From Eucalyptus grandis (lineage: Eukaryota; Streptophyta; Magnoliopsida; Myrtales; Myrtaceae), in assembly GCF_016545825.1 (NCBI RefSeq), contig NC_052619.1, forward strand, positions 4,727,501 through 4,791,500: a stretch of DNA of 64,000 bases. The letters run 5' to 3'. The notes under the pieces were generated by a model. That model ran no database searches. It was not told the origin of the DNA and worked only from the letters and a program-made list of their open reading frames with translations. Shown here piece after piece: positions 1 through 11,446 of the stretch. Position 1 is the first letter of the stretch. The number at the start of each line of letters is the position of its first letter. The translations under genes were made by a program, and so were the position numbers.

Positions 1-67
1 TGGGTCATCGGACAGGAATCTCAATGCATTCTTGGAGGAAATTCAAATGGAAGCAAATGGTTACTAA
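1..67 (+). CDS. UDP-glycosyltransferase, 3' end only (truncated by window edge)
   Basis: The first bases are the tail of a UGT paralogue. Reading from base 2, about 21 codons (GSSDRNLNAFLEE...) end in TAA at 65-67. They match the last codons of the complete UGT at 15447-16829 (GGSSDRNLKAFLEKI) almost base for base. At the position of that gene's stop codon this copy reads CAA instead of TAA, so its protein runs about seven residues further, ending in QMEANGY. The rest of the gene lies to the left, so I cannot say whether it is intact. The following 350 bp also match the 3' flank of the complete gene, which shows a whole-unit duplication. Confidence 0.85.
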   Translation, partial: GSSDRNLNAFLEEIQMEANGY

Positions 68-427
68 AGTACTAGTACTTCACCTGTTATTCCTTCGCTT
101 TCGTATTTCTATCTGATTTGATATTTGCAATAGCTAAGAGGAAACAAAGTTCATGTTACTGCAATTAGATAGACTCTCATGTATAACAACAATGAGAATG
201 TTGCAATGATACAAGGTTGTCTATTTCATTTTGGAGCTTGATCTAGCCAGCAAGCTTGCTCTGTGTCGTACAGGTCAGATTGTGAGCTGATTTTGTCTCT
301 ATTTTAAGAGCAACTATCACATGTGCCCAGTACATCACACCATGTTGGGTTTTGGACTGGAGCAGCCCATAATGGGCTTGACCCAAGCCCGACCCATGCA
401 TGCGTGTAACAATAATGTACGCTTGAA
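68..427. other. 3' flank of UGT copy 1, duplicated downstream of copy 3
   Basis: This non-coding stretch aligns along most of its length with 16838-17150. Shared blocks include the run around the second CTAGTACTT, the ACAACAATGAGA block and the GGGCTTGACCCAAGCC block. It is probably 3' UTR plus downstream sequence that travelled with the UGT gene. Confidence 0.7.
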
Positions 428-665
428 TTTTTTTTTTCTTTGATAACCGAGGATCTGCCTAAGTCCCCTTACGTGGTCACAAGGCCCTAGTAGCGCCTCG
501 ATGGCACAAATGGCACATTCGGACCAACGTCAGTACATCGGGAGACTAACACAGGACCCCACCACCATGACCTCTCACTTACAATGCTAATACCATGGAT
601 TTTGAACTCTCAACCTCGGCAATGAATGAGAGACTCTCATAGCTAGACAAGGCCATCGGAGGTCC
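428..665 (-). mobile_element. SINE-like element, minus orientation
   Basis: A T run at about 429-438 would be the poly-A tail of a minus-strand element. On the minus strand, the end near 600-665 carries an A-box-like TAGCTATGAGAG and a B-box-like GAGTTCAAAATCC, spaced as in tRNA-derived SINEs. I could not find a convincing target-site duplication, so the ends are approximate. It could instead be the 3' end of another retroposon. Confidence 0.4.
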
Positions 666-980
666 CTACCCCATGCAATGGCTAATGTCACTTTGCTCTA
701 AGCGCCTCGACCAAAAATTGGGCAAGCCTCAAAGGCCCACACTTGGGGCCAGTAAGGCCTCACCCTCACTTGAGGTTGGGAGGGTCAGCCACCCTTGCCC
801 AAGGCCGATGACCTCCACCATCCCTCTTTGGCGATGGGCAATGGCAATGCCCCTCTGACAAGGGCCTTGCCCTTATTTTCCATTTCTAATTTGGTTTTTA
901 AAATATAATTTTAGCTTTTTTAGCTTTTTAATTTAATTTAATTTAATTTTAGAGAAGAAAATATTAAAAAATTCCATGAA
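666..980. other. intergenic, GC-rich patch then AT-rich
   Basis: Positions 700-870 are rich in GGCC/AAGGCC words like the cores of the MULE-like elements elsewhere in this window. Positions 880-980 are AT-rich. No credible gene is present; a 61-codon open frame at 673-858 is low in information. Confidence 0.5.
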
Positions 981-1360
981 GAAAAGACAAAAAAAAATGC
1001 AACGTAGAAGATAAGTTGTAGAATAACTACAAAAAAAGTTATAATATTGCACTTAAAAGCTTAGCTGTATGTTGCAAGTACTCATTAAAAATATGATATA
1101 GATAACATTATTGAGCTAATAGCATGATCGTACCCCTTAAGACAAATTAAGGTCTAAAACATGTGCCAAAAATAAACAATCAAACAAATGATGCTCTGTA
1201 TAATTTTGGAAGATGTAAGCATTCTCAAGGAGAAATTAGTAAAAAACTATTAGCCAACCAAAAGGAATTAAAAGTGAACAAAAGATGTGTAGAAAACTCC
1301 TGATCCTGTGGATCAATCAGTCATCAATTTGCATTCCCCAAGCTACATCTACATGATTGT
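981..1360. repeat. ancestral UGT spacer segment, repeated at 9321-9715
   Basis: This block aligns closely with the sequence just after the truncated UGT copy at 9321-9715. Shared words include ATAACTACAAAAAAA, GTACCCCTTAAGACAAATTAA and GATGCTCTGTATA. It shows that the two spacers come from one ancestral spacer. Confidence 0.8.
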
Positions 1361-1854
1361 CGCAACCTTCTTGAAGGAGGTTAAGGGATTACTAAAAACA
1401 ATGCTTAGCATAGACTCTCCCAAGTCTTACCAATCACAACCTGGTTCTCAATTTATCTTACCTATCGAAGACGCCACAATCGATTTTGGGTCGATTAGAC
1501 ACCCACTAAAATGCAAGCGTTATTTTACTTCCACAAACCAAAAATTCATGAGTACAGGGATTTGGTACCTTTTTTCTTTATTTTGAAAATGTTTTGCATA
1601 ACTTTTGCTGATTTTTGTAATATCATGCCATCAACATATAAAATATGACTATGCAAACAACAAATGATAAAAGAACACCCAATGATCACGACCATGAATA
1701 AATAATAGAAAAGAATTCAATAAGTTGGACGTGCTAAAGAATGATCTTGTCCATTGCCGCAAGGTTTCTTATTTAAAGTTAACTAAGGAAGATTAGTTCG
1801 AACCAGAAGCACAATGTTGCGGGAAAAAGGATGCAGTAACAATGACCAACAGCA

Positions 1855-2060
1855 AATAACAGAGATGATGGCATAGTAGCAGCAGTGAATGGCAACAAAA
1901 CAGCGATGAACAACAGCGAACGGCAGTGAACAGCAGTAAATAAGAGTGAGCAGCAGTAAACAGCAGCAATGAATAGCAGAAATTGACAACGAAGAGCAAT
2001 AATGCAGTAGCAAACAGCAGCAGCGCAGCAGCAGTGAGAAGCGACAAGGAAGGACAGCAT
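1855..2060. repeat. degenerate CAGCAGTGAA-type low-complexity tract
   Basis: Imperfect repeats of CAGCAGTRAA, GAACAGCAG and similar words run for about 200 bp. The antisense open frames over it are poly Ala/Cys/Leu/Phe artefacts of this composition. Confidence 0.65.
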
Positions 2061-2792
2061 GGCAGCGGCAAGCGTAACGTTTCGGAAGTAGTAGCACTGG
2101 AGGTCTTTGGTAATGGCAAGGCTTTGCAAACGCTATTGGAAACTTGCGCTGAGGACTGAGGACTAAGAAATGGAATGCGCTGTGGTATGCGCTGGGGACA
2201 ACAGCATCATGGGATCACTAGAAAGCTTAGTATAGTGAGACAATGATTTGAGAAAATTGATGATGATGCTGTGTTCCTCCTCTCCTCTCCGTTTATAATG
2301 GCTCTGAGCACCCCCTTCCATGGTCAATTTTCCTTCCTTTTGGCCTTAATCATGATCTATAAAATGACACCATTTCGAGTTAATCTTTACTTCTTTTTTT
2401 GTTGCCTTAATTCATGATCTGCAAATTGACTCACCACCCCCAAAGATCCCACGCGATTTCGTCCTCCCTTCGTGAGGGGAGAGAGCCGGATACTTAATCT
2501 TTCCTTTTGATTTCTTCATTTTTATCAAATTTCTCATTCTCATTCACCTGATTTCTTGGCTCTTGATACTTGACCAGAAATTTGGCTCCACATTTACCAA
2601 GATTTGAATATCTGCCATAAAGAATGGCTGGTCAGAACCCACTTTTCATGCATAATCAATCAAATCGATCCCCTCTTGTTTTCCTTTCATATTTCATTCA
2701 GCTGAATGATTCTCGGCAAAGCATTGCCCATTTGTCTCTTGTCTTCCTTTTTATTTTGCTTTTATTTTACCCTGCTCAATTGCTGCGCCTTC

Positions 2793-2955
2793 AAATGAGA
2801 ATATACTCCCATGATTTCTTCCTCTAGACTAGCTGAAATATGCTAGGTTGATGGGTTCAGCTTTTGTCCCTTAAAATGAGAAAATACTCCCATGATTTCC
2901 TCTTCTAGACTAGCTGAAATATGGTAGGTTGATGGGTTCACCTTTGTCCAGAATC
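2793..2955. repeat. tandem duplication, about 81-bp unit
   Basis: Two adjacent copies, about 2793-2873 and 2874-2955, share AAATGAGAAWATACTCCCAT, TCTAGACTAGCTGAAATATG and GGTTGATGGGTTCA with few differences. Nothing suggests function. Confidence 0.8.
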
Positions 2956-3200
2956 GAGTAAATGTTTGACCAACTATACTATGTAATCAACCGTAGATAG
3001 GTGATCCACATGCCCTAGCAAGCACATCCCTGGAGTACATTTCTTTTATTTTTTCCTTACTCCGCACATATTCTGATATCCGATGACTCCTTTTGGCCCA
3101 TCATGATTTCTTGCTATTTCAATCATGCTCGCGTGCTCCTTGATTGAATTTGTTTAGCATTCGCCCAATTAAAATGCTTATGAAAATAATGCTAACATCT

Positions 3201-5880
3201 TGTTGACACCTAATTTAGATTCAATTTTTTAGAAAATAAAAGATTAGAGGGAAATTTTGAAAAGAAATTTTGAATTCAAAATAATTCAACAATGGATTTT
3301 GGAGCCATTTCTTTGTTGGAGAAGTTGAGCGAAAATCTCCACGCGAGAGGTTGAGCAAAAATCTCCACCGGCGAAACAAACTCGAATTTTCGCTTTATAA
3401 ATAGAGGGGTTCTTCTTCACCTTTCGGGGGCTTCTCTTCATTGTTCGTCCAAAAATAGGTGGTCAAAGAAATTGAAAAGGGAAAACAGAGAAAACAGAGA
3501 AAAGAGTTTCAGTTTTTGAGGGAAAAAGAAGAAAAGTCAAAAGAAAAGGGGAGAAAGCGAGGAAGTGACCGGTCATTGGGAAAGAAATAAAAAGAAGAAA
3601 ACAAAGAAAAAGGTTGACAAGACCCCTACTGTTCACTTTCTTCCCCCATTTGCTTCTGCTCTACACGGCACTGCTGCTCTCTGCGACGCCCAACAAGCTG
3701 CCGACCACCACTCCTCCATCTCCAACGCCTCTGCCAGCCGCTACCGCGCCTCAGCCACCGCGACTCCGCCTCTGCAGCAACCGACACTGCCGCGCCTCCG
3801 CCGCTGCGCCTCCGCACCCGTGAACTCGCCCCGACATCCCTGTTCACCGCGCTGACGTTGTTCGGAGCCGAAGACCAGCGACCCGATGCTGCAATCCAAG
3901 TTGCTCCGCCCGCGAGCCAGAACTTGGACCCGCTGTAACGCCGGTTTTTCCCTTCGCCGGAGCACGACGCCCAAGTTCCGCCATTGAAACCGACGCCACC
4001 GCGCCATCACCGCTTTCAGCTCCGAAGCCCGCCGCTCCTGCTCCGAGTTCCACTGCTGACCCGCGACGTCGGAATCGAGCTGCCACACACCCGTGAGACG
4101 CCACCTCTGCCGGACCATCACCGTACCTCCGGGAGCTCTCCACTGGTGCTCTGCCTCAACCCGAATCAGTCCCAGTAGCCCGACGTTGCTGCTCCTCTGC
4201 TTGCGGCTCCACGCCCGAACAGGACCATTTGCTGCCTCCTCTGTTTTGCTGCAGGTCTGGTTACTTCCGAACCTCGCCGGAGCTCCGACGGATAGCCCTT
4301 GTTCCGAACGACGAGCCACCATCGCAGTTCAACCAGCTGCTCCTCGCCATTCCTCGAGCCAACCGTGAGTTGGACTAGGTGATTTCCTAGATATTTGATT
4401 TCATGTTTTTTTTATATTCTAACTTGATTTGTTTTGATTTATTTTATCGTTAGGAAATTTGTCATATTAAGTTATGATAATCAAAAATATTGACCCATGA
4501 GACGTCGGGTTAGATTTTTGATTATTTCAACTTTATGGCAAAATTCATGAATTTCTTTGCATCATTGATTCATATTAAAATGCCATTGATTTACATGGAT
4601 GGATTTTTATTTTAGCGTGTTATTATTTGCTCATCACATATCATGCATCATATTAGATATTTAGGTTTATACTCATTTCACATTTGAAGCAACGTATTTT
4701 AGTTTCTTTAAGATTCATGTAGAATTAGGATGATTTTCCTTTAATAAAACCAAAACACAAAAAAATATTAAAAAACAAAAACAAAAAATGTTATTTAGGT
4801 TATATAGATTTTATAATGCACACATTACATGTTGCGTTTTAATTAGAAGGTTATAGGTTAATGTTTTAACATTCTCATCATGTAGTATTTTTTTATAATA
4901 AAAATAAAAATGCCAAAATTAGCATTGCATCATTATGTCACCTTTTTTTTAATGAAAATTACTAGGTCATTTCAAATAAAAAAAAGAAAACACAAAAGTC
5001 TTTTACCCGGTTAATTAACAGGTTAGTTCATAATTAATCCAATGTCATGTCATCATTGTTTAATATAGGTTGCATATGTGTAATAAAAAAATCATAAAAA
5101 AAATCACAAAAAGAACATGCATATAGAATTATTATGTCATTCATCTCATGTCATGAAGCACATGCATATTTAGGATTATAAAAATTAGATTGCATACATA
5201 TAGTAATAAGTTTAAGTCATACCATATGAATTGCATCTCACATATCATTAAAGTAAAATCCATGCATATTAAATTTAGATTAAGATTGCATATAATTATT
5301 TTTTTAAAAAGAAAAAAAGAAAAATTAGGTGTCATGTCATTTAGAAATCATGTTTATGACATGCATTTTTATTAACATTTTTTATTTGAATGTTATTTTA
5401 TTGATTGCGCACCCGCATGACCACCATTTGCATGTTAGTAACTTAGGTTTAAATTAATCAACATTGCCTGCAAAATATTTTTGAAATTAAAATAAAAGGT
5501 ACCCAAAGGGCGTTAGATTAATCTAGCGTAATCATGTCCCGGACCTATTGAATCTCTGGTTCGCAATAGTAAAGTATTCTCCCATACTTTACTTGGGTTT
5601 CTAACCAGCCATAATTGGTTAGTGGCGACTCCAAATTGAAATTGCATGTTTAAATGAATTAATTTCTATCAAGTCGCGATTGGTAGGACTTGGGAGGGTC
5701 CGCGCCAAGTCTTCGGACTTAGTAATCCATTAACCTAGACTTCTAGGATTGCCCCTGAAAATTTAGGTCGCGACACATCTATATGCAATTTGATTAATGT
5801 TTTTATTTAAGAGTTAGTACCGACCTTTAATTTTAATGCAGCAAATGACTAAACATGTCATCAAAATTTAGGTATCAACA
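3201..5880. mobile_element. solo LTR of a large Ty3/Gypsy-type (Tat-like) retrotransposon
   Basis: The element starts TGTTGACACCTAA and ends TTTAGGTATCAACA, which are inverted LTR termini of TG...CA form. It contains a TATA-like TTATAAATAG at about 3395-3404 followed by a purine-rich leader. A GC-rich tract follows at 3630-4370, then a long AT-rich part. A GGTTAGTGGCGACTCCAA segment near 5617-5634 is a word I associate with long LTRs of Tat-type elements. There is no second copy and no internal gag-pol in the window, so a solo LTR is the simplest reading. The 5-bp flanks (CATCT and ATTAT) do not match, so a target-site duplication is not visible. Confidence 0.6.
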
Positions 5881-6375
5881 ATTATCATATTCTCTGTAGT
5901 CATCAACAATTTACATCCTCCTCTTTCTTTGTTCTTGCTCCTCATGATCACCTTTTAATTTCAATTTCTTCATCTAAAATTATTCTAATATACATAGTAT
6001 AGTCTATTTATTAATTGTATAAATCCTCAAATATATTGGTGACTATGGTACTATTATTCAACTATCCGTTAGTGTTTTTGTTTTTCTTTATGAGGGAATA
6101 GATTAGTAACTTTAAAAAGTCTTGTGGCAAGCAAAACCATTAGTCTATACAATTATAGATAAGGTGATTGAACAATGATCTTAGTAAATTTCACGATATA
6201 CCTATTCTACTATGCTTTAGTTTTCTATGAATTCATAAGTCTAAGAATACTAGTGAAATTATGCTTTCAAACTATACAAGTAGATCTTCATAAATGTCCA
6301 ATAGATTTAACAAATTATCATGAGGACAAATTACTATCTTTCAACCCGATCATTAACTTTTTGCAATGGGCTATA

Positions 6376-6700
6376 TTTCAGAGAAAAGTTATCCAACAAG
6401 TCTTAAACCTACTATGCGGATGCTAATTCAGTCTTAAACATTTCAATTTTACTAATTGAGTTCTAAACCATTGCGTAAAATTTCAATGTATTACTTTTGA
6501 TGTATTTTTGCTAGAAATTATTAACAATGTGCTCCAGTTATCATTGGCCATTATACATAGCAATAACTCTACATTAGTGAGCAAAAATTTGCCAAATGAA
6601 CTATATTGGAATTTTCCCCAAAGATTTTTTACTAAATTAGTGAAATTGAAAATTTATGATTGAATTGACATCCGTACAACAAATATTAGACTAATTAGGA
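6376..6700. mobile_element. MITE-like inverted-repeat element
   Basis: The left end (AAGTCTTAAACCTACTATGC and following bases) is an inverted copy of the right end (ATTGAATTGACATCCGTACA, then ACTAATTA), giving terminal inverted repeats of about 60 bp around a non-coding core. The same element sits at the same place in the other UGT spacer (10222-10550), so it inserted before the duplication. Confidence 0.6.
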
Positions 6701-7008
6701 TTGCTTAAATTTATTAAAGAGAAAAAAGATAACCAAGGTATTTTATTGCTATCTAACGGAAGGCTATTGGGATTTAAAATACGACATATGAAGGAAAACA
6801 TGAGTCATCGTTCAAAAATAACGAGTATAGCAGGAGCGGACACCATTTACATTCCATTATCAATGAGGATTCTCAACATCACACGTTACATGTTTTAGCG
6901 ATTCACATGGTATCATCTTTAAACTAAATGAAGATTTTTGGCCAATTAAACATGTCAATTATCCCTTCAATGATCCAAAGACCTATAAGTACCGATAGAA
7001 TGCTCTAA

Positions 7009-7958
7009 GGAAAAGTGTCAAAGAAGTCATAAACTTATATTATTTGTGCCAATTTAGTTCTAAACAATTTAATTATGCTAATGTAGTCCTAAACCTTTTG
7101 ACATAGTGCCAATTTAGTCCCAAATTTTTTGACTTGATGCCAATTTAGTTCTTCCGGTTAATTTTGGTCAGATATTGTTGACATAGACACCAACCATCTT
7201 ATAGGGCATCACCGACACTAATGTAGACAATTTTTTATAATGATTTAATAATTTTTAATTTTTTGGCTTTTTTTCTTCTTCTTTTTTCCTCTCATTCCTT
7301 TCTTATTCCTTTTGTTGGTGACCAACCACTGGCCACAAGCAATGGCTAGGCGGGTTGGTCTCGCCAGATGTGTGGCTTGGGCGAGGGCAACCCCAACGAG
7401 GGCTCCCCTCGCTAGGTGATGCCGAAGCAAAGGCTATGCTCGATGATAGTTTTCTTGAGCCAAATCTAGCAAGGTTGACCCATGCCTAGGCTAACGTGAC
7501 CTCACCAAGTGTTGCCTTCGCTCGGTCATCACTCGACAAGGGGAGCCCTCATCCAAGCGAGCGTGGCCTTGCACAAGTCAAATTGGTGAGATAAGCCCTC
7601 GCTGAGGCTTGGCCTTGCCATGGCCTAGTAAGGCCAAGTCGCTTGGCCATCGCTTGTGGCCATTGGCCAATCATTAGCAAAAGGAAGAAGAAATGAATAA
7701 GAGAAAAAAAGGAAAAAATGAACAAATATATTTAAAAATAAAAAATAATTAAAATATTATTTAAAGTTATCCATGTCAATACTAGTGGTGCCACATAAGT
7801 CAGTTGGCATCCACGTTAGTAATAGTCGATCAAAATTAGCTGAAGAATTGAAATGGCATCAAGTCAAAATATTTAGAATTAAATTGACACAATTAAAAGA
7901 TTTATGATTAAATTGGCACTGATATAAAAAGATTTATGACGTTTTTAATATTTTTCCC
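7009..7958. mobile_element. non-autonomous MULE-like element
   Basis: It begins GGAAAAGTGTCAAAGAAGTC and ends with the near-inverse TATTTTTCCC. Long terminal inverted repeats of roughly 250 bp are made of repeated CCAATTTAGT/ACTAAATTGG words. The flanks are AATGCTCTAA and AATGTTCTAA, a 9-10 bp target-site duplication with one mismatch, as expected for Mutator-like elements. The core (about 7320-7670) is GC-rich with GGCGAGG/CCTCGCC words and has no transposase frame. Confidence 0.65.
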
Positions 7959-9027
7959 AAATGTTCTAACAAAAGGGTTTCTAAACCAAAATTTGATATT
8001 TACCATCCATTCAAACATATATCTTCGTTATCTTCATTATCAACAACCTTGCTTTGCTTTTAAGTCAAAATCCCAACTCGCAGTGTCAAAAACCACCCAC
8101 TCGATATCAACTTCTCCACCGGAGTTCGACTTTGAATTTTGTCTCGACCACTTGCTAAATAATGCATATGTTGACTTCTTACAAGTAATATTCTCGTCAG
8201 ATATAGTACATATATAGAATGTTTGATTAGTTAGTGAAAAACTGAATAGATGCAGTGGACTGGTAGGTTTTTGAAGTCCCCCATGATTGTGTCACGATAT
8301 ACGACAGACAGAGCGAGGACAAAGAAAGCCAAAATGCGATTAAACACTTCAGTCTGACGAAACACGGAAACAACAGAGAGAGACAAAGGGAGAGAGAACT
8401 TACGCAGTAATAGGAAATTCATTTAGGAAAGATAGCCAAATCCATCATTCACCATATTTTAAATTGAGTTTTGCTAACATAATAGCCTTTTGGCTACTAT
8501 GAAGATAACATCGTAACGTGACTCACAAATTCTTGAATTAGTGCGCCACACAATAATTTATAATTATTCATTTTTCACTTTTTTACATTCCAAAATAAGC
8601 TATTATTCTTATAGTAAATTAAAAACTATCATCCAATCATTTCTTTTTTAAATCATTTCTTTTTTAAATTATCTATGACTTATCCAAGATGAGAAGCAGA
8701 AGCATATGTGATTGTCATTGTTTTCGCTTATTCTTCTTGTCCAGATAATAATTAAACTTGACTTCCACATTGAGGAACCCTAGAGAATACGAATTCAACC
8801 AACCCACTTTTTTTAATGGGTAAATCAAATGATGCTTTGTCACGTAAAACTTGCACATGCGTAATAGAATTCAACAGCTGTCTTCTCTTATTCGTCATCA
8901 TCTACACAAGCCCCTCAAATCCCAGTAAAGTGTAAATAAGCAACAATGAACGCTCTATTCTTGCACCAAAAACACAAAAAGAAAGAGAGAGAGGAAAAAC
9001 AAAAAGCTATAGCATCAACCCTAAACC

Positions 9028-9330
9028 ATGGCTCCCCTCAATTATCTTGTAGTAGCATTCCCAACCCAAGGCCTCATCAACACGGCCCTCCAATTCGCCA
9101 AGCGTCTTCTACACACCGGCGCGCACGTCACCTCCACCACTGCAGGGTCGGCTTACCGCCGCATGGCCAAGTCCGACCCACCCGAAGGCTTGTTCTTCGC
9201 CTCCTTCTCTGACGGTTCTGAGGAGGGGCTTACGCCCGGGATTGACTTCGACCAGTACATGGCTGACGTTGAGCAGCTTGGTTCGGAAACTCTAAGAGAT
9301 CTTGTCATTACCAGCCTTAAAGACAAGTAA
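9028..9330 (+). pseudogene. UDP-glycosyltransferase copy 2, truncated after about 97 codons
   Basis: The frame starts at an ATG in CCATGGC context and runs 100 codons closely matching residues 1-97 of the complete UGT at 15447. The last homologous residues are VITSL, followed by KDK and a stop. From about 9321 onward the DNA is spacer sequence (homologue of position 981 on), not UGT. The missing part, about 360 codons, includes the whole donor-binding C-terminal domain with the PSPG box, so no glycosyltransferase activity is expected. The H-to-L change at residue 16 is present here too, and Pro19 is Thr. The TATA-like sequence of the complete gene (TATATAAAAGG) is degraded here to TGTAAATAAG. 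Upstream sequence is otherwise conserved, so a short transcript remains possible. Confidence 0.85.
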
Positions 9331-11385
9331 AAAAATGCGACGTGGAAAATAAGGTAGTCGAATAACTACAAAAAAAATAAAAATAAAGTAACACTACATA
9401 TAAAAGCTTAGCCATATTTTGCAAGTACTCATTAAAAACAAGATATAGATAAAATTATTGAGCTAATAATATGATCGTACCCCTTAAGACAAATTAACGT
9501 CTAAAACTTGTGCCAAAAGTAAAAGATCAAACAAGTGATGCTCTGTATAGTTTTGGAAGATGTAAGCATTCACGGGGAGAAATTAATATAAATAAAAACT
9601 ACTAGCCAACCAAAAAGAATTAGAAGTGAACAAAACGTGCTATAGAAAAGTCCTGATCTTAATGGACCAATCAATCATCAATTTGCATTCCCCAATCTAC
9701 ATCGACATCATCACCTCCTTCGTAGTAGTTTCTCTCTAACATCAATAATACTTCCTCCGGTTTCTTTTGCTCTTGCTCCTCATGATCATCTTCTAATTTC
9801 AATTTCTTCATCTAAAATTATCCTAATATACATATTGTAGTCAATTTACTAATTGTATAAATTCTGAGATGTTTTGGTGACTATGGTACTATTATTCAAC
9901 TCTCCGTTAGCATTTTTTATATTTATTTTCTTTATGAAATAATAGATTAGTAAGTTTAAAAATTCTTGTGGATGCAAAATCGTTAGTCTATACAATTATA
10001 GATAAGGTGATTCAACAATGATCTTAGTAAATGTCATGATGTACCTATTCTACTATCTATTAGTTTTCTATGAATTAATAGGTCTAAGAATACTTGTGGT
10101 AAATTATGCTTTCAAGCTATACAAGCAAATCTTGATAAATGTCCAATAGATTTAATAAATTCTTATGAGGACAAATTTCTATCTTTCAACCCTATCGATA
10201 ACTTTGTAATGGGCCATATTTTAGAGAAAAGTGCTCCAATCAATCTTAAACTTATTGTACGGATGTCAATTAAGTATTAAATATTTCAATTTTGTTAATT
10301 CAGTTCTAAACTTTTGCATAAATTTCAATGTAGTACTTCTGATTTATTTTTGCCAGAATTTGCTAGCAAGGTAGTCCAATTATCGCCAGCCATTGTACAA
10401 TGCATACCACTACATTAGTGAGCGAAAATTTGCCGAAGGACTTATATTGGAATTTTCTACAAAGATTTAGGATTAATTGACAAAATTGAAAAATTTAGGA
10501 TTGAATTAGCATCCATACAATAGATATATGACTAATTAAGTAATTTCCCCATATTTTTTATTTTAACCCAATCCCTTCGCTTTGTTGAAGAGATAAAAAG
10601 GTATTGCGTTGCTATCTAACAAAAGGCTATTGGGATTTAAAAATACTGTAATAAAAAAGGAAAACCAAATCTAGTCTGCATGAGGCCGTCGCTTGAGGAA
10701 GGCCAACCTCAGTGAGGGCTCCCTTCACTAAGCAACGCTCGAGTGAAGATGATGCCCTACAAGGGGAGCCCTCACTAGGGCTCGCCCTAGCCCAAGTAAG
10801 GCCCAACAAGAGTTGGCTTCACTAAGCCAAATCTAGCAAGGCCCGTGAAGGGAGCCCTAACCTTAGCCAAACAAGCGAGGTTGACCCTCACCGAGGCTCG
10901 GCCTTGCTTTGTGGCCAAGCGAGGTTAGTCCCCTTGGCCATCAATTGTGGCTAGTGGCCGATCACCGGCAAAGGGAAGAAAAAGGAATAAAAGAAAAATA
11001 TATATTAAAAAATCAAAAAATTATTAAAAATTATTTACGTCGGCACCCAACGGTGCCACGTAAGTCAACCAGCATACAGATTAACAATATCTAGACAAAA
11101 TTAGATGGAAATACTGAATTAGTACCGAGTTAAAAGATTTAGGACTAAATTGACACCATTAAATTATTTAGGATAAATTAGCACAATTATAATGAGTTTT
11201 ATGACTCTTAGAAGTCTTTTCTCGAATGCTCTAAGAAAAGGGTTTCTAAAGCCAAAATATGAACAACTTATCATATTTATCATCCATCAAACATGTATCC
11301 TCATTCTCTTTATTATCAACAACTTTGCTTTGCTTTTAAGTCAAATAAATTTCATTTTTAGTCCACATTAAAACTCGCAATGTTA
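9331..11385. repeat. UGT spacer copy 2, left part
   Basis: This is colinear with 981-1360 and then 5900-8090. Relative to copy 1 it lacks the 4.5-kb insertion with the solo LTR. It retains only the GC-rich core and right arm of the 7009-7958 MULE-like element (about 10660-11225). No gene is supported. Confidence 0.75.
10222..10550. mobile_element. MITE-like element, orthologous copy of 6376-6700
   Basis: Left CTTAAACTTATTGTACGGAT is an inverted match to the right arm ATCCATACAATAGATATATG. It occupies the same position as the element at 6376-6700 in the other spacer. Confidence 0.55.
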
Positions 11386-11446
11386 GAAATGATTCTTAGT
11401 ATGCCAGACATCCCAAGTGCTAAAACTTGGCTTAAGTGGATACTTA

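Larger units (their letters stand above)
1361..3200. other. intergenic insertion absent from second UGT spacer
   Basis: The second UGT spacer runs directly from the homologue of about 1360 to the homologue of about 5905, so this stretch and the LTR after it are extra here. It holds a CAG/GTAA-type low-complexity tract and a small tandem duplication (listed separately) but no gene I can support. Confidence 0.5.
5881..8930. repeat. UGT spacer copy 1, duplicated as 9740-11385 plus 14615-15350
   Basis: This segment aligns in order with the second UGT spacer: 5930-6900 with 9770-10650, 7700-8090 with 10960-11385, and 8100-8930 with 14630-15350. It includes the proximal UGT promoter sequence. Copy 1 carries a complete MULE-like element (7009-7958), of which copy 2 retains only the right part. 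No protein-coding gene is supported. Confidence 0.75.

Noticed and set aside
1779..2129. Three overlapping minus-strand open frames of 104-116 codons
   Set aside because: They are Cys/Leu/Ala/Phe-rich translations of a CAGCAGTGAA-type repeat, readable in all three frames, with no domain.
3565..4370. Several open frames up to 193 codons on both strands
   Set aside because: They lie inside the LTR on a GC-rich tract, overlap each other in opposite strands and have Pro/Ser/Arg-rich composition without any motif.
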